Positions 18,796 to 29,151 of a DNA stretch of 64,000 nucleotides are shown here, in pieces. The DNA is from Vibrio coralliirubri (GTDB taxonomy: Bacteria; Pseudomonadota; Gammaproteobacteria; Enterobacterales; Vibrionaceae). The notes below the pieces were generated by a model. It had not been told where the DNA came from. It worked only from the letters and a program-made list of their open reading frames with translations, and did not search any database. Within the stretch, counting starts at the first letter, position 1. The number at the start of each line of letters is the position of its first letter. Location of the stretch: contig NZ_AP025470.1 of NCBI RefSeq assembly GCF_024347375.1, positions 496,001 to 560,000 of the forward strand. Reading direction: 5' to 3'. The position numbers and the translations under genes were made by a program.

Positions 18796-20580
18796 ATGTC
18801 TAAACCACTAGCTATCACAGATGTGGTACTTCGTGACGCGCACCAGTCACTATTTGCTACTCGTATGCGTATCGAAGATATGCTGCCAATTGCGGCAGAA
18901 CTGGATAAAGTCGGTTACTGGTCACTTGAGACTTGGGGCGGCGCGACGTTTGATTCGTGTATCCGTTTTCTTGGCGAGGATCCATGGGAGCGTTTGCGTG
19001 AGCTGAAAAAAGCGATGCCAAACACACCAATGCAGATGCTACTGCGTGGTCAAAACCTATTGGGCTACCGTCACTACGCGGATGATGTAGTAGAAAAATT
19101 TGTTGAACGTGCCCATAAAAACGGCATGGACGTATTCCGTATCTTTGATGCGATGAATGACGTACGTAACTTTGAAAAAGCAGTGAAAGCAACGATCGAC
19201 GTTGGTGGCCACGCTCAAGGTACGTTGTCTTACACAACCAGTCCGGTTCACAACTCAGATACTTGGGTTGATTTGGCTAAGCGCCTAGAGGACCTAGGTT
19301 GTCACTCACTATGTATTAAAGATATGTCAGGTTTATTAAAGCCGTATGAAGCAGAAGAGCTGATTACACGTATCAAAGCATCGTGTGACGTTCCTCTAGC
19401 ACTGCATAGCCACGCGACAACCGGTCTATCGACTGCAACAGCGGTTAAAGCCGTTGAAGCGGGTATCGACATTTTAGATACCGCTATCTCTTCAATGAGC
19501 TGTACTTACGGTCATACGCCAACCGAAACGGTTGTTGCGATGTTAGAAGGTACAGAACGCGACACGAATCTTAAACTAGACCAAATCGAACCAATCGCGG
19601 CTTACTTTCGTGATGTACGTAAAAAGTACGCGAAATGGGAAGGTCAGCTAAAAGGCGTCGATTCTCGCATCCTGATCGCTCAAGTTCCCGGCGGCATGTT
19701 AACTAACATGGAAGGCCAGCTTAAAGAGCAAGGCGCAGCCGATCGCATGGATGAAGTGCTAGAAGAGATCCCACGCGTACGTAAAGAGCTTGGTTACATT
19801 CCTTTAGTAACACCAACGTCTCAGATTGTCGGTACTCAAGCAGTTATTAACGTTTTAACCGGTGAGCGCTATAAGAGCATCACGAAAGAGACTGCTGGTC
19901 TACTCAAAGGTGAATACGGTCAAGCACCTGCTGAAGTGGATGCTGAACTGCAAGCGAAAGTACTGGATGGCGCAGAGCCGATTACTTGTCGTCCTGCTGA
20001 TTTACTTAAGTCTGAAATGGATACGTTAACGACGGATCTGTTAGAGAAAGCGAAATCAGAGGGTATCTCTCTAGCTGAAGATACGGTTGATGATGTACTG
20101 ACTTACGCGCTCTTCCCACAAGTCGGTCTTAAGTTCCTTAAGAACCGTCGTAACCCTGAAGCATTTGAACCTGCACCAACGCTAGAAGTTGCGGCTCCAG
20201 TTGCTGCCGCTCCTGTGCAAACTTCTGGTGGTATTGAAAGCTACAGCGTGAAGGTTGATGGCCAGGTTTACGATGTTGAAGTTGGTCCACAAGGTGAACT
20301 GACATCGGTGGCGCCATCTGCAAGGCCAGCTCAAGCGGCTCAGGCTGCACCAGTAGCAGCGTCTGACGCTGAAGCGGTTCCAGCTCCATTGGCAGGTAAC
20401 ATCTTTAAAGTAAACGTTCAGGCGGGTGCTGAGGTTGCTGAAGGCGACGTTCTGCTAATCCTAGAAGCGATGAAGATGGAAACGGAAGTTCGTGCTGCTC
20501 GTGGTGGTATCGTTCAAGAATTGAATGTTAAAGAAGGCGATGCAGTTACTGTAGGCGCTCCACTACTAAGCTTAGCGTAA
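18796..20580 (+). CDS. oadA: Oxaloacetate decarboxylase alpha subunit (biotin protein)
   Basis: OadA transfers the carboxyl group of oxaloacetate to its own biotin; decarboxylation on OadB then drives sodium export. The 594-residue protein has an N-terminal HMGL-like carboxyltransferase domain ([39 protein letters not shown]), the conserved carboxylase domain, an Ala/Pro-rich linker, and a C-terminal biotinyl domain with [13 protein letters not shown] 18796 is nine bases behind AAGGAG; ATG 18790 is in frame but very close to it. Confidence 0.96.
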   Translation: MSKPLAITDVVLRDAHQSLFATRMRIEDMLPIAAELDKVGYWSLETWGGATFDSCIRFLGEDPWERLRELKKAMPNTPMQMLLRGQNLLGYRHYADDVVEKFVERAHKNGMDVFRIFDAMNDVRNFEKAVKATIDVGGHAQGTLSYTTSPVHNSDTWVDLAKRLEDLGCHSLCIKDMSGLLKPYEAEELITRIKASCDVPLALHSHATTGLSTATAVKAVEAGIDILDTAISSMSCTYGHTPTETVVAMLEGTERDTNLKLDQIEPIAAYFRDVRKKYAKWEGQLKGVDSRILIAQVPGGMLTNMEGQLKEQGAADRMDEVLEEIPRVRKELGYIPLVTPTSQIVGTQAVINVLTGERYKSITKETAGLLKGEYGQAPAEVDAELQAKVLDGAEPITCRPADLLKSEMDTLTTDLLEKAKSEGISLAEDTVDDVLTYALFPQVGLKFLKNRRNPEAFEPAPTLEVAAPVAAAPVQTSGGIESYSVKVDGQVYDVEVGPQGELTSVAPSARPAQAAQAAPVAASDAEAVPAPLAGNIFKVNVQAGAEVAEGDVLLILEAMKMETEVRAARGGIVQELNVKEGDAVTVGAPLLSLA

Positions 20581-20589
20581 GGGAGTACC

Positions 20590-21720
20590 ATGGAAGGATT
20601 GATGACCTTATGGTCTGAAACAGGGATTGCGAACTTTGAGTTCGGCCAGATCTGCATGATGCTGGTTGGCTGCTTACTGTTGTTTTTGGCAATTCGTAAA
20701 GGATTTGAACCGTTACTTCTACTGCCTATTGGTTTTGGTGCTGTATTAGCAAACATTCCAAATGCTGGGTTTACTTATCCCGGCGGTTTGCTTTACTACG
20801 TTTACTACATTGGTATTGAAACGGGTATTTTCCCACTGCTGATCTTTATGGGCGTGGGTGCGATGACGGACTTCGGTGCGTTGATTGCGAACCCTAAAAC
20901 GTTGTGGCTGGGGGCTGCGGCTCAGTTTGGTATCTTCGCGACACTATTTGGCGCGATCTTGCTGAACTATGTTCCAGGAATGGAGTTCTCGATGGCTGAT
21001 GCTTCGTCAATTGCGATCATTGGTGGTGCCGATGGCCCAACTGCGATCTTCTTGGCGAGCAAGCTATCTCCGGATCTTTTAGGTGCCATTGCAGTAGCGG
21101 CTTATAGCTACATGGCTTTGGTTCCTATTATTCAGCCACCAATCATGAAAGCGTTAACGTCTCCTGAAGAGCGCAAAATTAAGATGGCTCAACTTCGTCA
21201 CGTTAGCAAAGCAGAGAAGATTCTTTTCCCGCTTGCTGTACTACTGATGACGATTTTGTTCCTACCTTCAGCAACACCTTTAGTTGGTATGTTCTGTTTG
21301 GGTAACTTAATGCGTGAAGCGGGCGTGGTTGATCGCCTTTCAAAAACAGCTCAAAACGAACTGATTAACGTTGTAACTATTTTCCTAGGTCTAGGTGTTG
21401 GTTCTAAGCTTCAAGCGGATACGTTCTTGAACTTAGAAACGCTAGGTATTCTAGGTTTGGGTGCGGTCGCGTTCAGTATCGGTACGGCAGGTGGTGTATT
21501 GATGGCTAAGGTGTTGAACCGCTTCTCGAAAGAGGACATCAACCCACTGATTGGCGCAGCTGGCGTATCGGCGGTTCCAATGGCGGCACGTGTTGTGAAC
21601 AAGGTTGGTCTTGAGGCAAACCCTCAGAACTTCTTGTTGATGCATGCAATGGGCCCGAACGTAGCCGGTGTACTTGGTAGTGCGGTTGCGGCGGGTATTC
21701 TATTAGCTCTCGTGGGCTAG
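20590..21720 (+). CDS. oadB: Oxaloacetate decarboxylase beta subunit (sodium pump)
   Basis: OadB is the integral membrane subunit that decarboxylates carboxybiotin and exports sodium. The 376-residue protein is hydrophobic, with about nine to eleven membrane segments. It carries the conserved [15 protein letters not shown] motif and [14 protein letters not shown]; the Asp of GGADGPT is essential in homologues. It starts nine bases after oadA with a GGGAG site. A terminator follows at 21811. Confidence 0.96.
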   Translation: MEGLMTLWSETGIANFEFGQICMMLVGCLLLFLAIRKGFEPLLLLPIGFGAVLANIPNAGFTYPGGLLYYVYYIGIETGIFPLLIFMGVGAMTDFGALIANPKTLWLGAAAQFGIFATLFGAILLNYVPGMEFSMADASSIAIIGGADGPTAIFLASKLSPDLLGAIAVAAYSYMALVPIIQPPIMKALTSPEERKIKMAQLRHVSKAEKILFPLAVLLMTILFLPSATPLVGMFCLGNLMREAGVVDRLSKTAQNELINVVTIFLGLGVGSKLQADTFLNLETLGILGLGAVAFSIGTAGGVLMAKVLNRFSKEDINPLIGAAGVSAVPMAARVVNKVGLEANPQNFLLMHAMGPNVAGVLGSAVAAGILLALVG

Positions 21721-21810
21721 TGGTTTTGCTGGGTCATGTATCGTTACGTTAATTGGTCGTCAATTTACGAATGAGCGGTTAACTTCGCCTTATTAAATGG
21801 TTTATAGTCA

Positions 21811-21839
21811 AAGGGATGCTTTCGCATCCCTTTCTTTTT
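21811..21839 (+). terminator. Intrinsic terminator after oadB
   Basis: AAGGGATGC and GCATCCCTT form a perfect 9-bp stem with a TTTC loop, followed by a T-rich tail. Confidence 0.88.
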
Positions 21840-21892
21840 ATTAATTAGGGTGCTTGCTCACTAGGGCTTTTATCAATCAAGGAAATGTGGAA

Positions 21893-22846
21893 ATGGAAAA
21901 TAAACAGATTGCGATTACTCAATTCGGCGACGTCGAAAACCTAAGTATTCAAACCAGTGCGATCCCTGAGCCTAAGGCTGGAGAAGTGGTGGTTAAAGTT
22001 TCCTTTTCAGGCATTAATCCGATTGATGTCAAAACCCGAGCGGGCCTTGGTTGGGCGGCAGCACAAAACAAAGATAACCTACCTTGGGTACCTGGCTACG
22101 ACATTTCAGGGCAAATTGTCTCGCTAGGCGAACAGGCTGAACGCTTTACTGTTGGTGATAACGTGGCTGGCTTTATTGGTTTTCCACTGCAAGGTGGCGG
22201 TTACAGCCAATATGTGTGTGTTCCAGAAGCTGCATTAAGTATGGTTCCTGATTCTGTCACTCTAGAAGCGGCAGCGGCATTACCACTCGCGAGTCAAACC
22301 GCGGCACAAGCGCTCAACAAAGCCGAAGTGAAAGAAGGCGACCGCGTGCTTATTTTAGCGGGCGCGGGCGGCGTTGGTCACCTTGCGGTTCAAATTGCAG
22401 TGGCAGCAAAAGCTGAGGTTTACACCACCTGCAGCGAAGCCAACCTCGATTATCTTGCGACGCTAGGTGCTCACGCGATTAACTATAAGTTTGCGCCAGC
22501 ATCAGAAAGAGTATCTGATGTCGATGTGTTGATTGACTTGGTCGGCGGCGATACCGCGCTTGATGCATTGAAGTGCCTAAAAGATGGCGCGCGAGTCGTG
22601 ACTGTGCCGACTCTATCTGCAGAACTGATCTGCGAAAAAGCAACACTATTAGGTTTTACTGCATCAGGCATGCTGGTTGAACCAAACCCTGAGCAAATGG
22701 ACGCTATGCTTTACATGGTCAGTGTCGGATTGCTCAAAACAGAAATTCAAGGTATCTACCAGTTAGATGAGGCGCAGTCGGCGCACCTGCAGGTTGAAAC
22801 CGGACACACCAGAGGCAAGGTGCTACTTAAAATGCAAGAAAGTTGA
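21893..22846 (+). CDS. NADP-dependent medium-chain oxidoreductase (quinone reductase-like)
   Basis: A 317-residue member of the zinc-free MDR family. It has an N-terminal GroES-like domain (FSGINPIDVKTRAG, PGYDISGQIV) and a Rossmann domain with AGAGGVGHLAVQIA for NAD(P)H. The zinc-ligand Cys and His residues of alcohol dehydrogenases are missing. ATG 21893 lies behind AAGGAAATGTGG; the frame extends to 21854. The substrate cannot be told from sequence. It ends six bases before the next gene, so the two are probably cotranscribed. Confidence 0.88.
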   Translation: MENKQIAITQFGDVENLSIQTSAIPEPKAGEVVVKVSFSGINPIDVKTRAGLGWAAAQNKDNLPWVPGYDISGQIVSLGEQAERFTVGDNVAGFIGFPLQGGGYSQYVCVPEAALSMVPDSVTLEAAAALPLASQTAAQALNKAEVKEGDRVLILAGAGGVGHLAVQIAVAAKAEVYTTCSEANLDYLATLGAHAINYKFAPASERVSDVDVLIDLVGGDTALDALKCLKDGARVVTVPTLSAELICEKATLLGFTASGMLVEPNPEQMDAMLYMVSVGLLKTEIQGIYQLDEAQSAHLQVETGHTRGKVLLKMQES

Positions 22847-22852
22847 TAGGCA

Positions 22853-23314
22853 GTGTTAGAATTTTTTAACTCCCTTTTTGAAAATATCGCGCTGTGGTTC
22901 TCGGACTCGGCGCTGTGGGTACTGTTCATTAGTGGCTTCTTGAGTGCCACGTTACTACCCGGTGGTTCAGAAGCTAGCCTTGTGGCTGCATTGAGCTTAG
23001 ATCAGTTTTCAACCTCTTCGATCATTCTAGTGGCGACATTAGGCAATACCTTAGGCGGCCTGACTAACTATTGGATTGGTTTGTGGTTGCCTAATCGAAC
23101 TCAATCTGAAAAGCATGGTCATAAGGCTATGGCTTGGCTGAGTCGTTATGGCTACTGGACACTGTTATTTAGTTGGTTACCGATCATTGGTGACCCTTTG
23201 TGTCTAGCAGCGGGTTGGCTAAGAATGAAATTCATCCCTAGCGTTATTTTGATCGCGATTGGCAAAGCCGCTCGCTATAGCTTACTTGCTGCTATCTACT
23301 TCGGTTTTTTCTAA
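22853..23314 (+). CDS. yqaA: YqaA family inner-membrane protein
   Basis: A 153-residue membrane protein of the YqaA/DedA-like (SNARE-associated) family, starting at GTG. It has about four hydrophobic segments. Family features include FLSATLLPGGSEASL near the N-terminus, GNTLGGLTNYWIG in the middle and the C-terminal IGKAARY. The function in vibrios is unknown; distant DedA relatives act in lipid or envelope homeostasis. Confidence 0.85.
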   Translation: MLEFFNSLFENIALWFSDSALWVLFISGFLSATLLPGGSEASLVAALSLDQFSTSSIILVATLGNTLGGLTNYWIGLWLPNRTQSEKHGHKAMAWLSRYGYWTLLFSWLPIIGDPLCLAAGWLRMKFIPSVILIAIGKAARYSLLAAIYFGFF

Positions 23315-23323
23315 GGAGAACCT

Positions 23324-26182
23324 ATGAAAAAGGTTTTACTTGGTACATTTTCTCTTATCGCCATTGCTGGCTGTTCTTACAATGTACCTAGCTCAACGCC
23401 CTTCTTTTCCTCGTTACCTGAAGGTGTCACTCTGTTAGAAGAGGTTAAGCCTTCTAAAGATAAAGTGGTGATTCCTTACACCAAGTATCAGCTTGAAAAC
23501 GGCCTGACAGTTATTCTTTCCCCTGATGATTCCGATCCGTTGGTGCATGTTGATGTCACTTATCACGTCGGCTCAGCACGTGAAGAGATTGGTAAGTCGG
23601 GCTTTGCTCACTTCTTTGAGCACATGATGTTCCAGGGTTCTGAGAACGTTGGTGACCAACAGCACTTTAAGATCATTACCGAAGCGGGTGGTTCGTTAAA
23701 CGGCACGACCAATCGTGACCGCACCAACTACTTTGAAACTGTTCCTTCTAACCAACTTGAAAAAATGTTGTGGTTAGAATCAGACCGAATGGGCTTCTTG
23801 TTAGATGCAGTTTCTCAGAAGAAATTTAAGGTTCAAAGAGGCACGGTCAAGAACGAGCGAGCGCAGAGCTACGAAAATCGTCCTTACGGCTTAATGTGGG
23901 AACGAATGGGCGAAGCGCTTTACCCAGAAGGTCACCCTTACTCTTGGCAACCAATCGGCTATGTTGAAGATCTTGATCGTGTTGACGTGAATGATCTTAA
24001 AGCGTTCTTCCTGCGTTGGTATGGCCCAAACAATGCCGTGTTAACGATTGGTGGTGATATCGACGTTGATGACACGCTAGAGTGGGTGAACAAGTACTTT
24101 GGCCCAATCCCTCAAGGTCCTGAAGTGAAGGCAGCAGAGAAGCAACCTGCTGTTCTGACTGAAGATAAGTACATCACCTTAGAAGACAATATTCGTCAGC
24201 CGATGGTGCTTGTGGGTTGGCCAACAACGTATCGCGGTGAAGAGACGCAAGCTTCCCTGAATGCATTGTCTAACGTGTTAGGTTCAGGTACCAACAGTTA
24301 CCTATATCAAAACCTCGTAAAAACGCAGAAGGCCGTCAGCGCTGGTTCTTTCCATGATTGTGCTGAGCTTGCTTGTACCATGTACGTGTATGCAATGGGC
24401 AACTCAGGTGAAAAAGGCGATTTGACGGTTCTTAATAAAGAGCTGATGGATACCCTAGAGCAATTCTCGAAAGAGGGCGTTGAGCAAGAGCGTTTAGACC
24501 AGATCACTGGCATGGCAGAAGCGAATGCTGTTTTTGCATTGCAAAGTGTTAAAGGTAAGGTGTCGCAACTCGCGTCGAACCAAACCTTCTATGGTCAGCC
24601 TGATCGGATTGAATCACAACTCGATCAAATCCGAGCGGTGACGCCTGAGAGCGTAAGTAAGGCATACCAATATTTCATCGAAGGTAAGCACAAGGTTACC
24701 TTGAGTGTGGTTCCTAAGAAAAAGCTCGATTTAGCGGTTCGTGAAGCGACCTTTACCACGCCACCACGTACGTTGCCGGAATACAGCAAGGTGACGGAAG
24801 ACCAATTGGATTTCAGAAAGGCACCGAATACCTTTGATCGCAGTGTAATGCCGGAAGTGAACTTTGGTGTTGAGGCGACCATGCCTGAGTTGTACCGCAT
24901 GCACTTTGCGAACGGCACTGACTTGATTGGTACCGTGACCAGCGAAACACCGACAGTACAGCTACAGATTCAACTTCCAGCTGGCGAGCGTTATGTTCGC
25001 AAAGGGCGAGAAGGCCTAGCGAACCTAACCGCTTCGATGATGGAAGAAGGCTCAACCAAACGAACCGTTGAAGAGTTACAAGCGACCTTAGATAAACTTG
25101 GTAGCAGTGTGAGCATTAGTGCGGGCAGCTACACCACAGATATTTCAGTCTCGGCGCTAGAGAAAAACTTGCCTCAAACCTTAGCGATTGTGCAAGAGGT
25201 TCTATTTGAGCCTAAGTTCGATGAGCAAGACTTTGAGCGCGTTAAGAAACAGATGCTAGAAGGCGTTGTGTATCAGCATCAGCAGCCAAGCTGGATGGCT
25301 TCTCAAGCAACCCGTGAAGTGCTGTTTGGTGACAGTATTTTTGCTCGCGCAAGTGATGGCACTAAGGAATCTCTATCGAAATTGACCTTAGACGATGTGA
25401 AAAAATTCTATGCGCAACATTACACACCAGAAGGTGCCAATATTGTTGTTGTGGGAGACATCTCGAAGAAAGAGGTAGGGAAACAGCTACAATTCTTTGA
25501 AGAGTGGCAAGGCGATGCGGCACCATTAACGCGTCCGCAGATCGTCAAAGAGCTTTCTGGTCAGCACCTGTACTTAGTTGATAAACCGGGTGCGCCGCAA
25601 AGCATTGTTCGCTTGGTTCGTAAAGGCCTGCCGTTTGATGCGACGGGTGAATTGTATTTGAGTCAGCTAGCTAACTTTAACTTAGCGGGTAACTTCAATA
25701 GCCGTATCAACCAGAACCTACGTGAAGACAAAGCTTACACTTACGGTGCAAGCGGCTACTTCGCAAGTACTCGAGAAACTGGTGCTGTGGTATTTAGCGC
25801 GCAGGTAAGAGCGAATGCGACGGTTCCATCGATTCAAGAGTTTATTAATGAGCTGAACGAGTTTAGTCAGAGTGGATTAACTGACGAAGAGGTGAAATTT
25901 ATGCGCCTTGCCGTCGGTCAACAAGATGCGCTCAAATACGAAACGCCAAGTCAAAAGGCTGGGTTGTTGAGTAATATTGTCGCATTGAGCCTTGATGAAG
26001 ATTACCTACAACAGCGTAATCAGATAGTTGAAACGGTTTCAAAAGAGACCTTAAACGAGCTATCTAAGAAATGGTTTGACCCGAATGATTATCAAATAAT
26101 CGTTGTTGGTGACGCGACTTCGCTTCGCCCGCAATTAGAAAAGTTAGATATTCCAATAGAAGAGCTTGAAATCATTCGTTAG
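23324..26182 (+). CDS. M16 family zinc peptidase, lipoprotein
   Basis: A 952-residue pitrilysin/insulinase-type protease with a lipoprotein signal (MKKVLLGTFSLIAIAGC; Cys17 would be lipidated), so it probably faces the periplasm. The N-terminal half carries the inverted zinc motif HFFEH in GFAHFFEHMMFQGS. The C-terminal half repeats the M16 fold without it (from about residue 510, ATMPELYRMHFANG), the usual active/inactive pairing fused in one chain. The substrate is unknown. It starts nine bases after yqaA with AAGGAG. Confidence 0.9.
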   Translation: MKKVLLGTFSLIAIAGCSYNVPSSTPFFSSLPEGVTLLEEVKPSKDKVVIPYTKYQLENGLTVILSPDDSDPLVHVDVTYHVGSAREEIGKSGFAHFFEHMMFQGSENVGDQQHFKIITEAGGSLNGTTNRDRTNYFETVPSNQLEKMLWLESDRMGFLLDAVSQKKFKVQRGTVKNERAQSYENRPYGLMWERMGEALYPEGHPYSWQPIGYVEDLDRVDVNDLKAFFLRWYGPNNAVLTIGGDIDVDDTLEWVNKYFGPIPQGPEVKAAEKQPAVLTEDKYITLEDNIRQPMVLVGWPTTYRGEETQASLNALSNVLGSGTNSYLYQNLVKTQKAVSAGSFHDCAELACTMYVYAMGNSGEKGDLTVLNKELMDTLEQFSKEGVEQERLDQITGMAEANAVFALQSVKGKVSQLASNQTFYGQPDRIESQLDQIRAVTPESVSKAYQYFIEGKHKVTLSVVPKKKLDLAVREATFTTPPRTLPEYSKVTEDQLDFRKAPNTFDRSVMPEVNFGVEATMPELYRMHFANGTDLIGTVTSETPTVQLQIQLPAGERYVRKGREGLANLTASMMEEGSTKRTVEELQATLDKLGSSVSISAGSYTTDISVSALEKNLPQTLAIVQEVLFEPKFDEQDFERVKKQMLEGVVYQHQQPSWMASQATREVLFGDSIFARASDGTKESLSKLTLDDVKKFYAQHYTPEGANIVVVGDISKKEVGKQLQFFEEWQGDAAPLTRPQIVKELSGQHLYLVDKPGAPQSIVRLVRKGLPFDATGELYLSQLANFNLAGNFNSRINQNLREDKAYTYGASGYFASTRETGAVVFSAQVRANATVPSIQEFINELNEFSQSGLTDEEVKFMRLAVGQQDALKYETPSQKAGLLSNIVALSLDEDYLQQRNQIVETVSKETLNELSKKWFDPNDYQIIVVGDATSLRPQLEKLDIPIEELEIIR

Positions 26183-26281
26183 AGTACACATTAAAGGGGG
26201 AGGGAAGAGACTCTACTTTTCTCCTCCAACCTAATTTATGATAGTTCTAATCAGAACAATATAAGATAAGTGAACTGAATT

Positions 26282-27850
26282 TTGACTGATTTTGCTGCGC
26301 GACTAAAGCAAGTTGCAACCAACCCTAAGACCTTCTCTCAATTTGGTCGTGGTGTTGAAAGGGAAACATTACGCTACACGGAAGATGGGCACCTTGCTAC
26401 TGGGCCGCACCCTGAGGCTTTGGGATCTGCGTTGATGAACGAATGGGTAACGACCGATTTCTCTGAGTCGCTACTGGAATTTATCACGCCTGTTTCTAAC
26501 GACGTTCCGACGCTTTTGAATCAGTTGTCTGATATCCATCACTTCACGCAAACCAAGTTAGACGGCGAAAAACTATGGCCGCTTTCTATGCCTTGTTACG
26601 TTGGCAGTGAAGATTACATTCAGCTAGCGCAATACGGCACCTCTAACAACGGTAAGATGAAGACCCTATATCGTGAAGGCCTAAAACGTCGTTACGGTAG
26701 CCTGATGCAGATTATCTCTGGTGTTCACTTCAACTTCTCTTTCCCAGAAAGCTTTTGGGATAGCCTGTTTGGAGAGCAAACTGAAGAAGCGCGTTGTGAA
26801 TCTAAGTCAGATGCTTACTTCGGTTTGATTCGTAACTACTACCGCTTTGGTTGGTTAATCCCATACTTCTTCGGTGCTTCACCTGCGCTATGTTCTTCTT
26901 TCATCAAAGGAAGAGAGACAAACCTGCCTTTTGAAAAGATTGGCGAGACACTGTATCTGCCAAAAGCAACGGCACTGCGCCTGAGCGATCTTGGCTACAC
27001 CAACAGTGCGCAAAGCGTATTGAAGATTGGTTTCAACAGCCTAGACCAATACCTTGAAGGTTTGAATCAAGCGATTCGTACACCATCAGAAGAATTCGCC
27101 GAGATTGGCACTAAGGTTGATGGTGAATACCGTCAATTGAATAGCAACGTACTGCAAATTGAGAATGAGCTTTACGCTCCAATCCGTCCTAAGCGTGTAG
27201 CGAAGAGTGGTGAGAAACCATCTGAAGCATTGGCACGCGGTGGTGTTGAGTACATTGAGGTTCGCTCTTTAGATGTAAACCCATTCAGCTCAATTGGTAT
27301 CAATGAGCAGCAAGTTCGCTTCTTAGACTTATTCCTAACGTGGAGTGTGCTAACGGACTCAGCAGAGATGGATAACTGCGAGCTTGAATGCTGGCGCGAT
27401 AACTGGAACAAGGTGATCCTAGAAGGTCGTCAGGTTGGTCTAGAGCTGCAAATCGGTTGTCATGGCGAGCGATTGTCTCTGCAAGATTGGGCGAAGCGTG
27501 TCTTCAAAGACCTACGCTCTATTGCCGAGATGATGGACGCTGAACAAGGTGGTCGTGCATACCAAGAAACGTGCGATACGCTTGAAGCTTGGATTGATAA
27601 CCCAGAGCTGACCATTTCTGGCCAGTTGCTAGAAGAGACTAAGAAGTTAGGTGGCTTAGGTAAAGTGGGTTGCGCGTTAGGTAAAACGTACGCTCAGCAA
27701 CACAAAGCGCACCAATACAAAGTATATTCAGCTGAGCTGATGGAAGCAGAAGTTCAACGCTCTGTGATTGCTCAGCAACAAAGTGAAGAAGCAAGCACTC
27801 AAGATTTTGATAGCTTCTTAGCGGATTATTTTTCGTATTTAAAAGCATAG
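26282..27850 (+). CDS. gshA: Glutamate--cysteine ligase
   Basis: GshA joins glutamate and cysteine, the first and rate-limiting step of glutathione synthesis. The 522-residue protein begins with TTG, as the E. coli gene does. It has [15 protein letters not shown], a substrate/metal-binding segment around [14 protein letters not shown], and [11 protein letters not shown]. No good ribosome site is visible before the TTG, so translation may be weak. It lies between the M16 peptidase and a lipoprotein gene. Confidence 0.95.
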   Translation: MTDFAARLKQVATNPKTFSQFGRGVERETLRYTEDGHLATGPHPEALGSALMNEWVTTDFSESLLEFITPVSNDVPTLLNQLSDIHHFTQTKLDGEKLWPLSMPCYVGSEDYIQLAQYGTSNNGKMKTLYREGLKRRYGSLMQIISGVHFNFSFPESFWDSLFGEQTEEARCESKSDAYFGLIRNYYRFGWLIPYFFGASPALCSSFIKGRETNLPFEKIGETLYLPKATALRLSDLGYTNSAQSVLKIGFNSLDQYLEGLNQAIRTPSEEFAEIGTKVDGEYRQLNSNVLQIENELYAPIRPKRVAKSGEKPSEALARGGVEYIEVRSLDVNPFSSIGINEQQVRFLDLFLTWSVLTDSAEMDNCELECWRDNWNKVILEGRQVGLELQIGCHGERLSLQDWAKRVFKDLRSIAEMMDAEQGGRAYQETCDTLEAWIDNPELTISGQLLEETKKLGGLGKVGCALGKTYAQQHKAHQYKVYSAELMEAEVQRSVIAQQQSEEASTQDFDSFLADYFSYLKA

Positions 27851-27860
27851 CGAGACTTTG

Positions 27861-28511
27861 GTGGAAAGGAAGCAAGCCTTATTAGGTCAGCCTACTCGAG
27901 TGAGTAGTAAATGGTTACCTGTAGTGACTGTTGGTGTTGTCTCTAGCCTGTTGGTTGGGTGTGCAACGCCACCGCCAAAGCAGCAAGATAATTTGTGTAG
28001 CATCTTTCGAGAGCACCCTTCATGGTATGAAGATGCCTTGGATATGCAAGAAGAGTGGGGAACGCCGATTAACGTTGCGATGGCTTTTGTGAAACAAGAG
28101 AGTAGCTATCGTCATGATGCGCGCCCACCTAAAGATTACATTCTTGGCTTTATACCGTGGGGGCGTGTAAGCAGTGCCTACGGTTATGCACAAGCTCAAG
28201 ATCCTGCTTGGGAAGATTTCCAAAAGGCGACCAATAACGGTGGCTCAAGAACCAACTTTGATGATGCATTGATGTTCATCGGTTGGTATACCAGCGAGAC
28301 GCGTCGTCAATTGGGCATCTCACTATGGGACCCATATAACCAATATCTGGCTTATCATGAAGGTCGTGGTGGTTATAAGCGCAAGTCATACAACAGCAAG
28401 CCATCGCTGATTAAGGTGGCGCGCAAAGTCGAACAGCAAGCAAAAGATTATGGATGGCAGCTGAAACAGTGCCGCAAAGAACTAGAAGACAATCGAAGCT
28501 GGTTTTTCTAA
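27861..28511 (+). CDS. Transglycosylase-like lipoprotein
   Basis: A 216-residue protein with a hydrophobic segment ending in the lipobox LVGC (Cys about 35), so a probable outer-membrane lipoprotein. The mature part resembles the SLT lysozyme-like fold: AFVKQESSYRHDARPP supplies the expected catalytic Glu, and SAYGYAQAQDPAW is the following motif. The start could be GTG 27861 or TTG 27858; neither has a clear ribosome site. The predicted role is cleavage of peptidoglycan glycan strands; this is inference. It lies between gshA and luxS. Confidence 0.78.
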   Translation: MERKQALLGQPTRVSSKWLPVVTVGVVSSLLVGCATPPPKQQDNLCSIFREHPSWYEDALDMQEEWGTPINVAMAFVKQESSYRHDARPPKDYILGFIPWGRVSSAYGYAQAQDPAWEDFQKATNNGGSRTNFDDALMFIGWYTSETRRQLGISLWDPYNQYLAYHEGRGGYKRKSYNSKPSLIKVARKVEQQAKDYGWQLKQCRKELEDNRSWFF

Positions 28512-28535
28512 AGCCAGCCGTCATGGAGAAGAGCA

Positions 28536-29054
28536 ATGCCTTTATTAGATAGTTTCACTGTTGATCACACACGCATGAACGCACCTGCAGTTCGTGTTGC
28601 TAAAACAATGCAAACCCCAAAAGGGGATACCATCACTGTGTTTGACCTGCGTTTTACTGCGCCAAACAAAGACATCCTATCTGAGAAAGGTATCCATACT
28701 CTAGAGCACCTATACGCTGGTTTCATGCGTAATCAATTGAACGGCTCAGATGTAGAGATCATCGATATCTCACCGATGGGCTGTCGCACGGGTTTCTACA
28801 TGAGCCTGATTGGTACGCCTACAGAGCAACAAGTGGCTGACGGTTGGTTGGCAGCGATGCAAGACGTACTGAAAGTTGAGAACCAGAATAAGATCCCTGA
28901 GCTGAACGAATACCAATGTGGTACGGCAGCAATGCACTCTTTGGATGAAGCGAAAGAGATCGCGAATGCGATCATCGCTGCAGGCATCTCTGTAAACAAG
29001 AATGATGAACTGGCACTGCCAGAGTCTATGCTGCAAGAGCTTAAGATCGACTAG
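28536..29054 (+). CDS. luxS: S-ribosylhomocysteine lyase, autoinducer-2 synthase
   Basis: LuxS splits S-ribosylhomocysteine into homocysteine and DPD, the precursor of the quorum-sensing signal AI-2, and belongs to the activated methyl cycle. The 172-residue protein carries the metal motif [10 protein letters not shown] and the catalytic Cys in [13 protein letters not shown] 28536 has GGAGAAG upstream. The window also holds a LuxR/HapR-type regulator, so signal production and response genes both look intact. Confidence 0.98.
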   Translation: MPLLDSFTVDHTRMNAPAVRVAKTMQTPKGDTITVFDLRFTAPNKDILSEKGIHTLEHLYAGFMRNQLNGSDVEIIDISPMGCRTGFYMSLIGTPTEQQVADGWLAAMQDVLKVENQNKIPELNEYQCGTAAMHSLDEAKEIANAIIAAGISVNKNDELALPESMLQELKID

Positions 29055-29092
29055 TCATTGATAGCCACCCTAGATAGGGCGAGTTAGATACT

Positions 29093-29125
29093 AAAAGACC
29101 CGGTTCAATGAACCGGGTCTTTTGT
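29093..29125 (+). terminator. Intrinsic terminator after luxS
   Basis: AAAAGACCCGGTTC and GAACCGGGTCTTTT form a long perfect stem with a tiny loop. The A-run and T-run on the two sides make it usable from both strands, so it may also serve the convergent CNNM-family gene. Confidence 0.9.
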
Positions 29126-29151
29126 TTATGTGAGCTTCAATGATAACTCAG

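Noticed and set aside
23324..26182. Fusion artefact of two M16 peptidases
   Set aside because: A single chain with one active and one inactive half is a normal form of this family; no frameshift or junction is seen.
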